DNA from: Euryarchaeota archaeon UBA439
GTDB taxonomy: Archaea; Thermoplasmatota; Poseidoniia; Poseidoniales; Thalassarchaeaceae
Length of the DNA stretch: 26,776 bases
Assembly (NCBI GenBank): GCA_002497245.1
Contig: DANB01000002.1
Span: forward strand, 40,468-67,243
Direction of reading: 5' to 3'
Under the pieces are notes generated by a model, which was not told where the DNA came from, did no database searches, and saw nothing but the letters and a program-made list of their open reading frames with translations. Positions 1-6,195 of this stretch are shown in pieces (the first letter of the stretch is position 1; each line of letters starts with the position of its first letter). Made by a program: the position numbers and the translations under genes.

Positions 1-457
1 CCTCTCCAAGCCATAATATTTGAGGAGAGATTTGGTGTACAATTGAAGAAATTCTGCCATATGCATGTCTTCTTGCTTCGTGAAAACTTTCAATTTTTCT
101 TAAACGAAGAATTTTTGATTCAGATTCTCCAGAAATTTTCCTAACTCTTTCTGCTGCCCACTGAATAGCACCAAGACTTCTGCGATAATCATCGTTACCA
201 ACTGCTGCATCTATCAAAGCCCTATCAAATTCAGATAATGCATTGAGGCTTGGCCATTTTTCTACCCAATTTCTTAAAGTTGAGTCTATGGTATCTGATG
301 CAGATTGTATCATTCTAACCATTTGCTTTCTAACTCTATGATATTTGTCCGGATCTTCGACTAAATCTGACTGTTTGGAGGCCTTGCGGAACGCTTTATC
401 GAGAATTTCTTGTGGATAAAGAACGGTTGGAATACTTCTCCATTGTGGTACTGCCAT
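1..457 (-). CDS. nog1: Nog1-family GTPase, N-terminal part (3' end outside window)
   Basis: Reading leftward from the ATG at 457, the frame stays open to the window edge (about 152 codons). The protein starts MAVPQWRSIPTVL and continues with a helical region containing YRRSLGAIQWAAERV and then LRLRKIESFHEARRHAYGR. This matches the N-terminal helical domain that precedes the GTPase domain in Nog1: the 'IPTV' opening, a conserved xxSLAAIxxA helix and a final GRxxxIV segment. In eukaryotes Nog1 acts in 60S ribosome assembly, and archaeal homologues are presumed to act on the large subunit. The G domain with its P-loop would lie left of position 1, so it cannot be checked. A GGGTGAG Shine-Dalgarno-like sequence lies at 461-467, 3 nt before the ATG. 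The family call is by pattern recognition and fairly secure. Confidence 0.8.
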   Translation of the reverse strand, partial: MAVPQWRSIPTVLYPQEILDKAFRKASKQSDLVEDPDKYHRVRKQMVRMIQSASDTIDSTLRNWVEKWPSLNALSEFDRALIDAAVGNDDYRRSLGAIQWAAERVRKISGESESKILRLRKIESFHEARRHAYGRISSIVHQISPQILWLGE

Positions 458-574
458 GGTCTCACCCGAACCTAGCGCCTATACCATCCCACTTCAAATA
501 AGCAGTCATTTTAGTTTTTTTAATCATAATCTTGGAACCCGTTGGCTTTTCTATGACATAGTTGACCGAGGTGC
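458..574. promoter_or_regulatory. Divergent intergenic region between nog1 and the 575 gene
   Basis: This 117-nt spacer separates two divergent genes and is the longest gene-free stretch in the window. For the leftward gene, possible TATA-like elements are GCTTATTTG (minus strand, 503-495) and a short TATA at 480-483, followed by a GGGTGAG ribosome-binding sequence. For the rightward gene, the T-rich tract around 513-531 could act as the promoter box. A GAGGTG lies at 568-573, only 1 nt from the ATG at 575, which is too close for an ideal Shine-Dalgarno. No RNA gene or repeat is visible. The promoter role follows from gene orientation; the exact elements are uncertain. Confidence 0.4.
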
Positions 575-1027
575 ATGAGTGCTGAGAAGAGTGGGAGAGG
601 TATTGGCGATTTGCCAGAATGGGCTACAAGAATCCATCGGGATTATGGAGAACCTAAATTATCGGAACTTCAGGATATATTTTTAGGACCATTAATCGAA
701 AGAAAATCAGGACTTAGGAAGGATGATTTGGTAGAAATTCTACTAGACTCAAGAGCTTTACCAGAGAACTCAGAACCATATATTAGAGGGATGTTAGTAG
801 GTACCTCAAGAAATGTTATCGAGATTTGGGATGAAAATGGCGATTTTCGTTCAATCGCGAGAGACATTATTGTTCAACTTAGATTAATAACGCATCTCAG
901 AAAACCATATATTGAAGACAAGGAGCTTCTGACATTTGAAAAGGAAGAAATTAGACGTCGGTCTAATTTACATGAAGAAGCAGAAAGGCAAGTAGAAGGC
1001 AGAGACGATAATCACGTGTGGGACTGA
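575..1027 (+). CDS. Hypothetical protein, possible Sm-like small barrel
   Basis: A 150-residue soluble protein that I do not recognise. It has no signal peptide or membrane segment. After a charged N-terminus, residues about 45-105 alternate short predicted strands (LRKDDLVEIL, YIRGMLVGT, NVIEIWDENG, IIVQLRLITH). The order and spacing recall the bent five-strand barrel of Sm/LSm proteins, whose Sm1 motif has a hydrophobic strand, then a G-x-L strand, then a strand ending in an acidic turn. The last 45 residues are highly charged and probably helical (FEKEEIRRRSNLHEEAE). The gene leads a run with phhB (1-nt gap), a nitroreductase and an MDR oxidoreductase, so it is probably cotranscribed with them. 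The barrel idea is weak inference; the reading frame itself is well supported by the tight operon packing. Confidence 0.6.
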   Translation: MSAEKSGRGIGDLPEWATRIHRDYGEPKLSELQDIFLGPLIERKSGLRKDDLVEILLDSRALPENSEPYIRGMLVGTSRNVIEIWDENGDFRSIARDIIVQLRLITHLRKPYIEDKELLTFEKEEIRRRSNLHEEAERQVEGRDDNHVWD

Positions 1028-1028
1028 A

Positions 1029-1367
1029 ATGGAAGAAGACACGGACTTAGCCTCAAAAATTTGTATACCATGTCAAGGCGGCGTGCCGCCCTTGGCTAGA
1101 GATGAGATGGATAAATTAATTACTAATTTAAATGAAAAATGGCAAATAATTGATAATCATCACTTACAAAGAATATGGGAATTTAATAATTTCAAAGAAG
1201 CATTAGAATTTACTAACTTAGCCGGAGAAATCTGTGAAGAACAAAACCATCATGCTGATTTCGAGTTAAGTTGGGGAAGAGTCAAGGTTAAGATTTTCAC
1301 ACATAAAATAGACGGTTTGGTCGAATCTGATTTTATTCTTGCAGCAAAATTTGATTGTTTGGATTAG
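1029..1367 (+). CDS. phhB: Pterin-4a-carbinolamine dehydratase
   Basis: A 112-residue protein of the usual PCD length. The family dehydrates 4a-hydroxytetrahydrobiopterin, and distant members are linked to folate or molybdopterin metabolism. The conserved core is present: NHHADFEL (residues 73-80, with the paired His of the usual HHP-D motif; the Pro is Ala here), VKVKIFTHKIDGL (about 85-97) and a final D-x-x-LA helix. The N-terminus CIPCQGGVPPL resembles the C..C..GG.P opening of many PCDs. It follows the preceding stop by one base and ends 8 nt before the nitroreductase ATG. No aromatic amino acid hydroxylase lies in the window, so a role in another pterin pathway is possible; folP is encoded about 13 kb away. 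Family assignment is confident, substrate is not. Confidence 0.9.
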   Translation: MEEDTDLASKICIPCQGGVPPLARDEMDKLITNLNEKWQIIDNHHLQRIWEFNNFKEALEFTNLAGEICEEQNHHADFELSWGRVKVKIFTHKIDGLVESDFILAAKFDCLD

Positions 1368-1375
1368 GAATTTAT

Positions 1376-1948
1376 ATGAGTATTATACAGAATCTTCTGA
1401 ATAGTAGAAGAAGTATTTATCATTTTACAGATCAGAAAGTAAAATTAACAGATTTAGAAATAGCATTTGAGGCAGCAAGTAATGCACCTTGTCACAAACA
1501 AACTCATCCATGGAATTACTATGTATTAGGTGATGAAACGAGGAAGAAATTGTTGCCTACTGTGATTTCTCTATCTAAAAATAAGGCCAAAAGTAACAAA
1601 GAGGAAGAGGGTTCATCCTCATTAAACAGAGCTATTTCTAAGATAATGGATGTTCCGGTAATCATAGCTGTAACAACAAAACTAAGCCCTGATGATTCTT
1701 TCAGAGAAGAAGAAGATTATGCAGCTACTGTTTGTTCTTTACATAATCTTGTTTTGTCACTATGGGGCATGGGAATTGGGTCTCAATGGAGTACTGGAAG
1801 TATTACTAGGCATCCTATGACTTATACCTCTTTAGAGATAAATAATGAAAAGGAAAGAATCGTGGGTTTTCTGAAAGTAGGTTATCCTGAAAATATACCT
1901 GAAAAACAGAAGAAGAAGGTGACTGAAATAAGAAAATTTCTACCATAG
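1376..1948 (+). CDS. Nitroreductase-family flavoprotein
   Basis: A 190-residue FMN-dependent NAD(P)H oxidoreductase of the nitroreductase fold. The N-terminal FMN-binding signature is visible as LLNSRRSIYHFTDQKV, followed by the substrate/FMN loop NAPCHKQTHPWNYYVL (family pattern A-P-S-xx-N-xQPW). The central helix TVCSLHNLVLSLWGMGIGSQW corresponds to the dimer-interface helix with its G-x-GS ending, and VGFLKVGYPE to the C-terminal G-x-P strand. I start at ATG 1376 rather than 1355: the upstream option would overlap phhB, while an AGGAA sequence lies 5 nt before 1376. Physiological substrates of such proteins vary widely (quinones, flavins, nitro compounds) and cannot be read here. Its place between a PCD and an MDR reductase suggests a small redox operon. 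Confidence 0.88.
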   Translation: MSIIQNLLNSRRSIYHFTDQKVKLTDLEIAFEAASNAPCHKQTHPWNYYVLGDETRKKLLPTVISLSKNKAKSNKEEEGSSSLNRAISKIMDVPVIIAVTTKLSPDDSFREEEDYAATVCSLHNLVLSLWGMGIGSQWSTGSITRHPMTYTSLEINNEKERIVGFLKVGYPENIPEKQKKKVTEIRKFLP

Positions 1949-1957
1949 AGTGATTAT

Positions 1958-2980
1958 ATGAAAAGAATAATTTATACTAAGATTGGCGGTCCAGATTCAA
2001 TAGAGATAATTGATGAGGAATTAGGTAGACCAGAAGAAAATCAAGTTAAAGTTAGAGTATATAGAGCAGGAATCAATTTTGCGGATTTAATGATGAGGCA
2101 GGGACTTTACGGAAGTAATCCTAATTTTCCATTCACTCCAGGATATGAAGTTTCAGGAATTATTACTCAAATTGGAGAAAATATAGAAGATTTGACTGTT
2201 GGAGAAAGAGTAATCGCAATGACTGGATTTGGAGGTTATGCAGAAGAGGTAATTGTAGATTCTAGTAGGGTAATAAAGATTCCAGATAGTATGAGTTTTG
2301 ACCAGGCTGCAGCCATGCCGGTTACATATGGAACTGCATATCATATGTTAGTATATTTAGGAGGAATCAAACAAGGCGATTCTATACTAATTCATCATGC
2401 CGCAGGAGGAGTTGGAACAGCCGCAGCACAAATTTGTAGATCTTTCGGGGCGAAGTTAATTATTGGTACTGCTTCGAAAGCGAAAAAAGAATTCGTAGAA
2501 TCATTAGGAATGCATTTTGTTGATAGAGAAGAGGGAGATTTTGTTAGAGTTTGTAAAAAACTTACAGATGGTAAAGGAGTTCATCAGGCTATAGATCCTG
2601 TAGCAGGTAAACATTTAATGAAATCTTACAAATCCTTGAGAAATGGCGGTAAACTACACTGTTTCGGAGCATCTTCTGCGGTACCTAGAGAAAAAAGATC
2701 AATTATAGCGGCTTTGAGAATGTGGATAAATACTCCAAAATTCAATCCAATGATGATGATGAATTCAAATAAGGCGATTTTTGGCGTACATATGGGAAAA
2801 ATGGATGATGAAGAAATATTCAAAAATCATCTTATTGAATTAGGAGCATTACTAGAAAAAGAAGAAATAGATCCAATAATTGATTCAGTTTGGAAATTTG
2901 AAGATGTTTCAGAGGCACAAAGACATATGCATAAAAGAAGAAATAAAGGTAAAGTTCTATTAGATTTTTCACCTAAGTAA
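1958..2980 (+). CDS. Zinc-free MDR oxidoreductase (quinone oxidoreductase/VAT-1-like)
   Basis: A 340-residue medium-chain dehydrogenase/reductase. The N-terminal GroES-like domain contains VYRAGINFADLMMRQGLY and PGYEVSGII (residues about 35-70), typical of quinone oxidoreductases. The Rossmann domain has HHAAGGVGTAAAQI (about 146-159), the NADPH-binding AxxGVG motif of the QOR branch. The catalytic and structural zinc Cys/His sets of alcohol dehydrogenases are absent. The C-terminus (KFEDVSEAQRHMHKRRNKGK) has the usual alpha-helix and G-K-V-L strand. The closest style is the VAT-1/QOR group, acting as NADPH-dependent reductase on quinones or enones; the true substrate is unknown. It is the last gene of the 575-2980 run, 9 nt after the nitroreductase, and faces aIF2-beta tail to tail across 12 nt. 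Confidence 0.88.
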   Translation: MKRIIYTKIGGPDSIEIIDEELGRPEENQVKVRVYRAGINFADLMMRQGLYGSNPNFPFTPGYEVSGIITQIGENIEDLTVGERVIAMTGFGGYAEEVIVDSSRVIKIPDSMSFDQAAAMPVTYGTAYHMLVYLGGIKQGDSILIHHAAGGVGTAAAQICRSFGAKLIIGTASKAKKEFVESLGMHFVDREEGDFVRVCKKLTDGKGVHQAIDPVAGKHLMKSYKSLRNGGKLHCFGASSAVPREKRSIIAALRMWINTPKFNPMMMMNSNKAIFGVHMGKMDDEEIFKNHLIELGALLEKEEIDPIIDSVWKFEDVSEAQRHMHKRRNKGKVLLDFSPK

Positions 2981-2992
2981 TAAATCAAGACT

Positions 2993-3403
2993 CTAAAGTT
3001 TTACAGGTCTAGTAGCTCCACAAGCTTGACATTTTAGCAAAGTAGTTCTTTCTTCTTTAATGAAACGAGTATCCGGTGCTCTACATTGTCCACACAAAAT
3101 ATAAGACTTAACATATGAAACTATTTTTTCTTTAATTCTCTTAGGGGGAACTCGTCCTTTGAATAATACTCTAACTTGTTCCCTAGTTCCTGAGGTCCCA
3201 AGTTCATTAATCAAAAATTGATAAACATGATTTGCATCTCTATCCATAGCATCAACTATTGCAGCGAAGTTTCTGAGAATAGTTTGATTACCTTCAATCA
3301 ATATCTCTGGTTCAGGCATTGTCCATCTAGATCTTTCACTAATATTCTTTGGAATACGTTCACGTGCTCGTTCCAGTAATGATTCATACTCGAAGTCGGC
3401 CAT
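2993..3403 (-). CDS. eif2b: Translation initiation factor aIF2, beta subunit
   Basis: A 136-residue protein matching archaeal aIF2-beta in length and order. An N-terminal helix (FEYESLLERARERIPKN) is the segment that docks on the gamma subunit. Then comes the alpha/beta core with EGNQTILRNFAAIVDAM and LINELGTSG. The C-terminal zinc ribbon has Cys104/Cys107 (CGQC) and Cys125/Cys128 (CQAC). With alpha and gamma subunits it forms the GTPase that brings initiator Met-tRNA to the small ribosomal subunit. I chose the ATG at 3403, where GGAAGG lies 3 nt upstream and the protein opens as family members do. An in-frame GTG at 3433 would add ten residues without precedent. It is divergent from dut. Confidence 0.93.
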   Translation of the reverse strand: MADFEYESLLERARERIPKNISERSRWTMPEPEILIEGNQTILRNFAAIVDAMDRDANHVYQFLINELGTSGTREQVRVLFKGRVPPKRIKEKIVSYVKSYILCGQCRAPDTRFIKEERTTLLKCQACGATRPVKL

Positions 3404-3462
3404 TGGCCTTCCGAGAAGACCACCCCTTTTCACCCCACCGACTGGGAAACTCCAGTGATAAG

Positions 3463-3470
3463 CGTAAAAT
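3463..3470 (+). promoter_or_regulatory. TATA-like box upstream of dut
   Basis: The sequence CGTAAAAT in an otherwise GC-richer spacer is centred about 26 nt before the ATG at 3493. That is the distance expected if dut is transcribed as a leaderless message from that codon. No convincing Shine-Dalgarno precedes either candidate ATG. This is inference from spacing alone. Confidence 0.35.
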
Positions 3471-3492
3471 GCCGTCTTACTCAGCGGATATC

Positions 3493-3942
3493 ATGGATGA
3501 AGTGATTGAGGTTAAAGTTGCAAGAACACATAGTGATGCATTACTACCAAGCAAAGGAAGCATTCATGCTGCTGGTTGGGATTTATATTCGTTAGAAGAT
3601 ACAATCGTTAAGCGTAGAAGTAGTACAATGGTTAGGACAGGTTTGCATGTAGCCATTCCAGAAGGATATGAAGGGCAAGTGAGAGCACGCTCATCTCTTG
3701 GAAAGAAAGGACTGATTCTACCTCATAGTATAGGAACAATTGATGCAGACTATAGAGGCGAACTATTTGTATTAATGACATGGATAGGAGAAGGGGAATC
3801 ATATATTATTCAAAAAAATGAAAGAATTGCACAATTATTAATCACTCCAATTCCTAAATCTAAATTTATAGAAGTAAATATTGAGAAACTGGGTGAAACC
3901 GAAAGAGGCGAGGGTGGTTTCGGTTCGACAGGTAGGTTTTAG
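3493..3942 (+). CDS. dut: dUTP diphosphatase (trimeric dUTPase)
   Basis: Hydrolyses dUTP to dUMP and pyrophosphate, limiting uracil in DNA and feeding dTMP synthesis. All five dUTPase motifs are present in order in this 149-residue protein: AGWDLYS (27-33), RARSSLG (64-70), GTIDADYRGE (81-90, catalytic Asp84 and the sugar-selecting Tyr87), NERIAQLL (109-116) and GEGGFGSTG (139-147). The glycine-rich motif 5 and overall length point to the homotrimeric dUTPase rather than dCTP deaminase, which has a different motif 3. An in-frame ATG at 3469 would add MPSYSADI; I prefer 3493 because of the TATA-like box 26 nt upstream and the family-like start, but 3469 cannot be excluded. The frame is open further upstream to 3349, but that part lies antisense inside aIF2-beta. 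Confidence 0.93.
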   Translation: MDEVIEVKVARTHSDALLPSKGSIHAAGWDLYSLEDTIVKRRSSTMVRTGLHVAIPEGYEGQVRARSSLGKKGLILPHSIGTIDADYRGELFVLMTWIGEGESYIIQKNERIAQLLITPIPKSKFIEVNIEKLGETERGEGGFGSTGRF

Positions 3943-3954
3943 GTAATGAATACC

Positions 3955-4008
3955 AATAAAATAGATAGTTTTCATCCGATGGCTTGATACAGGACGGGAT
4001 TCTAGGGG
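3955..4008 (+). promoter_or_regulatory. Candidate promoter and ribosome-binding site of gfcR
   Basis: The 72-nt gap between dut and gfcR contains AATAAAATAG at 3955-3964, a plausible TATA-like box. An AGGGG Shine-Dalgarno at 4004-4008 lies 6 nt before the ATG at 4015. This would allow gfcR-lysS to be transcribed separately from dut with a short leader of about 25-30 nt. The ribosome-binding site is clear, the promoter box is tentative. Confidence 0.4.
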
Positions 4009-4014
4009 TATTTA

Positions 4015-4608
4015 ATGCCACTTAGCGTAGACGAGCTTCGAGCCAAAGTAAAACAACACCGCAGTAACGGTTTGAACACACAGCAGATAGCAGACGAGTT
4101 GTCACTATCTCAAACTACAATCCAATGGTTGTCCACTGAAGAGTACTCCAATAACACAACTTCTGAAGAGAGGCCAACTGATGTACAAATAGGATGGAGA
4201 TCTGTAGCAGTAAAGGCGAGCAGAATCGAAGCAATATCATATATTTTTGCAGACATAATAGAGGAAGAAATCGGAGATGAAATTGATACTATAGTTGGAA
4301 TTAGTATCAATGGAATACCATTCGCTCAGGCAATTGCTGGGCAATTAGATTTGGACTTAGCAGTAAGTCGGTCTATTAGTGAAGACGAAGGCGCTCATAT
4401 TTCAGAAATATTTGCATCTGTATCTGGAAAACAAGTAGTTGTAGTGGATGATGTGGTTTCATCAGGAACAACTTTGAAGAAGACAATTAAAAATCTTAGA
4501 AATGCGGGGGCGGAAGTTAAGCTCTGTCTAGTTCTAGCAAATAAATCAGAGGCTAATGCACTTGAAGGAGTACCTCTCAGAGGTCTTGTAAGAGTAGTTA
4601 CTGTATGA
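4015..4608 (+). CDS. gfcR: GfcR-type transcriptional regulator (HTH plus PRTase domain)
   Basis: A 197-residue protein with an N-terminal helix-turn-helix (about residues 5-45, GLNTQQIADELSLSQTTIQW) joined to a type I phosphoribosyltransferase fold. The PRPP-binding loop VVVVDDVVSSGTTL lies at 141-154. This is the archaeal 'orotate phosphoribosyltransferase-like' family, which lacks OPRT activity in the studied case. The haloarchaeal member GfcR is a transcriptional regulator of glycolytic genes. The ligand is unknown but the intact PRPP loop suggests a phosphoribosyl compound. It precedes lysS by only 9 nt and so is probably cotranscribed with it. Family assignment is strong; the regulon here is unknown. 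Confidence 0.88.
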   Translation: MPLSVDELRAKVKQHRSNGLNTQQIADELSLSQTTIQWLSTEEYSNNTTSEERPTDVQIGWRSVAVKASRIEAISYIFADIIEEEIGDEIDTIVGISINGIPFAQAIAGQLDLDLAVSRSISEDEGAHISEIFASVSGKQVVVVDDVVSSGTTLKKTIKNLRNAGAEVKLCLVLANKSEANALEGVPLRGLVRVVTV

Positions 4609-4617
4609 GGCAGGAAT

Positions 4618-6195
4618 ATGCATTGGGCAGATTATACCGCAATGCGGCTATCTGAGAAATATGATTCACAAGTCATAGCATCAGGAATTACTCCATCAGG
4701 AGAGTTCCATATAGGTCATCTGAGAGAAATACTAACTGCTGAGATGATTCATAGAGCATGTCTTGACTCAGGTAAAAAATCCGAATATATATTCATAGTT
4801 GACTCTATGGACCCTCTTAGAAGAGTTTATGATTTCCTTTCGGATGATTACGAGAAATACATAGGCTTCCCTCTAGCAAATATTCCCGCTCCAAACCCAG
4901 ATGGTACTCCTAACTATAATGGAGAAAACTATGCAATACACTTCCTAAAACCATTCTTAGATGCATTAAAACAGATAGGAGTGATTCCAAAAGTAGTGAT
5001 GAATCATGAAACTTATGAAAATGGAGATTTTGCAGAGAAAATTGACCTGGCAATAATAAATAGAGAGGAAATATGTGAGGTTATAGAGAAAATTTCAGGT
5101 AGAGAATTACCTGAGGGATGGTATCCCTACAACCCTGTTGGAAGTGATGGTAGTATGGATGGCGTGATTGTGACAGGATATGAAAAACCATATGTTTACT
5201 GGACTGACCGTAAAGGAATAAATGGAAAATCAGATATTAGGAAGGCAGAGGGAAAAATGCCCTGGAGAGTTGATTGGGCTGCAAAATGGGGAGTACATGG
5301 AATTACTTGTGAACCCGCAGGTAAAGATCATGGAGCAGCCGGAGGAAGTTTTGATACGGGAATTCCTATTTGTAGAATACTTGGAAGCGAGCCACCAGGA
5401 AAAATGGTCTATGAATGGATACAACTGAAAGGTTCGGGACCTATGTCAAGTTCGACCGGTAATACAATTGGCCCTATAGAAGCCTTGGGGTTAGTCCCTC
5501 CAGAAATATTGAGATATGTAATAGCAAGAACGAAGATAAAGAAGCATATTGACTTCGATACTGGCCCTTCACTTTTTGAAATGGCGGATGAATATGAAAG
5601 ACTAGTTTCTAATCCACCAGATGATAAAGATCTCAGTAAGAAGAAAAAGGTTGCAAGAGACACTGCACTTGGTGCATTGAGACTGAGTCAGGTTAAGAGA
5701 GGAGATAATCCTTCTTTATCTACTGCTGGAGTTTCATTTAGACACTTAGCAATGCTAGCACAAATAAAATCAGATGATGACGATATATGGAGATCATTGA
5801 ATAAAAGTCAACATCTTGATGGAAAACCTAATCAGGTCCTAATAAATAGGCTTTCAAGGATGAGAAATTGGATAGATAGTAGGCATTTTCCTGAAGAGGC
5901 AAGAATAAAGATTCAAGATATTATTACTAAAGAAAATAAAAAGAAAATAAGTAGTAAACAAGAAGAGTTCCTAAATCAATTATTTACTAAATTAGAAAAG
6001 ATTGAGTGGACTGAAAAAGAAATCAGTGAAAATATCACATCATTATCTTCAGAGATTGATATAAACAGAAGAGAGGCATATGTAGCACTCTATATTCTAA
6101 TTTTAGGTACTGAGTATGGACCTAGAATTGCTTCTATAATGAATGAAATTGGTAGAGAAGAAACGCTTAAGATAATGTCAAAATCCTTTCAATAA
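4618..6195 (+). CDS. lysS: Lysyl-tRNA synthetase, class I
   Basis: Charges tRNA-Lys with lysine. The 525-residue protein is of the archaeal class I type (Rossmann catalytic domain), not the class II enzyme of most bacteria and eukaryotes. The HIGH motif is HIGH at residues 31-34 within GEFHIGHLRE. The KMSKS-equivalent loop is GPMSSSTG at about 274-281, where the Lys that usually precedes Met-Ser is Pro and the Lys before the final Gly is Thr. The segment VPPEILRYVIARTKIKKHIDFD and the helical C-terminal domain (about 330-525) fit the family. The start is supported by AGGAAT just upstream of ATG 4618. The 3' end overlaps the convergent MutS-like gene by 18 nt. Confidence 0.95.
   Translation: MHWADYTAMRLSEKYDSQVIASGITPSGEFHIGHLREILTAEMIHRACLDSGKKSEYIFIVDSMDPLRRVYDFLSDDYEKYIGFPLANIPAPNPDGTPNYNGENYAIHFLKPFLDALKQIGVIPKVVMNHETYENGDFAEKIDLAIINREEICEVIEKISGRELPEGWYPYNPVGSDGSMDGVIVTGYEKPYVYWTDRKGINGKSDIRKAEGKMPWRVDWAAKWGVHGITCEPAGKDHGAAGGSFDTGIPICRILGSEPPGKMVYEWIQLKGSGPMSSSTGNTIGPIEALGLVPPEILRYVIARTKIKKHIDFDTGPSLFEMADEYERLVSNPPDDKDLSKKKKVARDTALGALRLSQVKRGDNPSLSTAGVSFRHLAMLAQIKSDDDDIWRSLNKSQHLDGKPNQVLINRLSRMRNWIDSRHFPEEARIKIQDIITKENKKKISSKQEEFLNQLFTKLEKIEWTEKEISENITSLSSEIDINRREAYVALYILILGTEYGPRIASIMNEIGREETLKIMSKSFQ

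Noticed and set aside
1355..1375. Earlier ATG for the nitroreductase
   Set aside because: It lies inside the end of phhB, whereas ATG 1376 has a well placed AGGAA and a family-like N-terminus.
3349..3492. Upstream extension of the dUTPase frame
   Set aside because: It runs antisense inside aIF2-beta and precedes the family's normal N-terminus; a start at 3469 or 3493 is far more likely.
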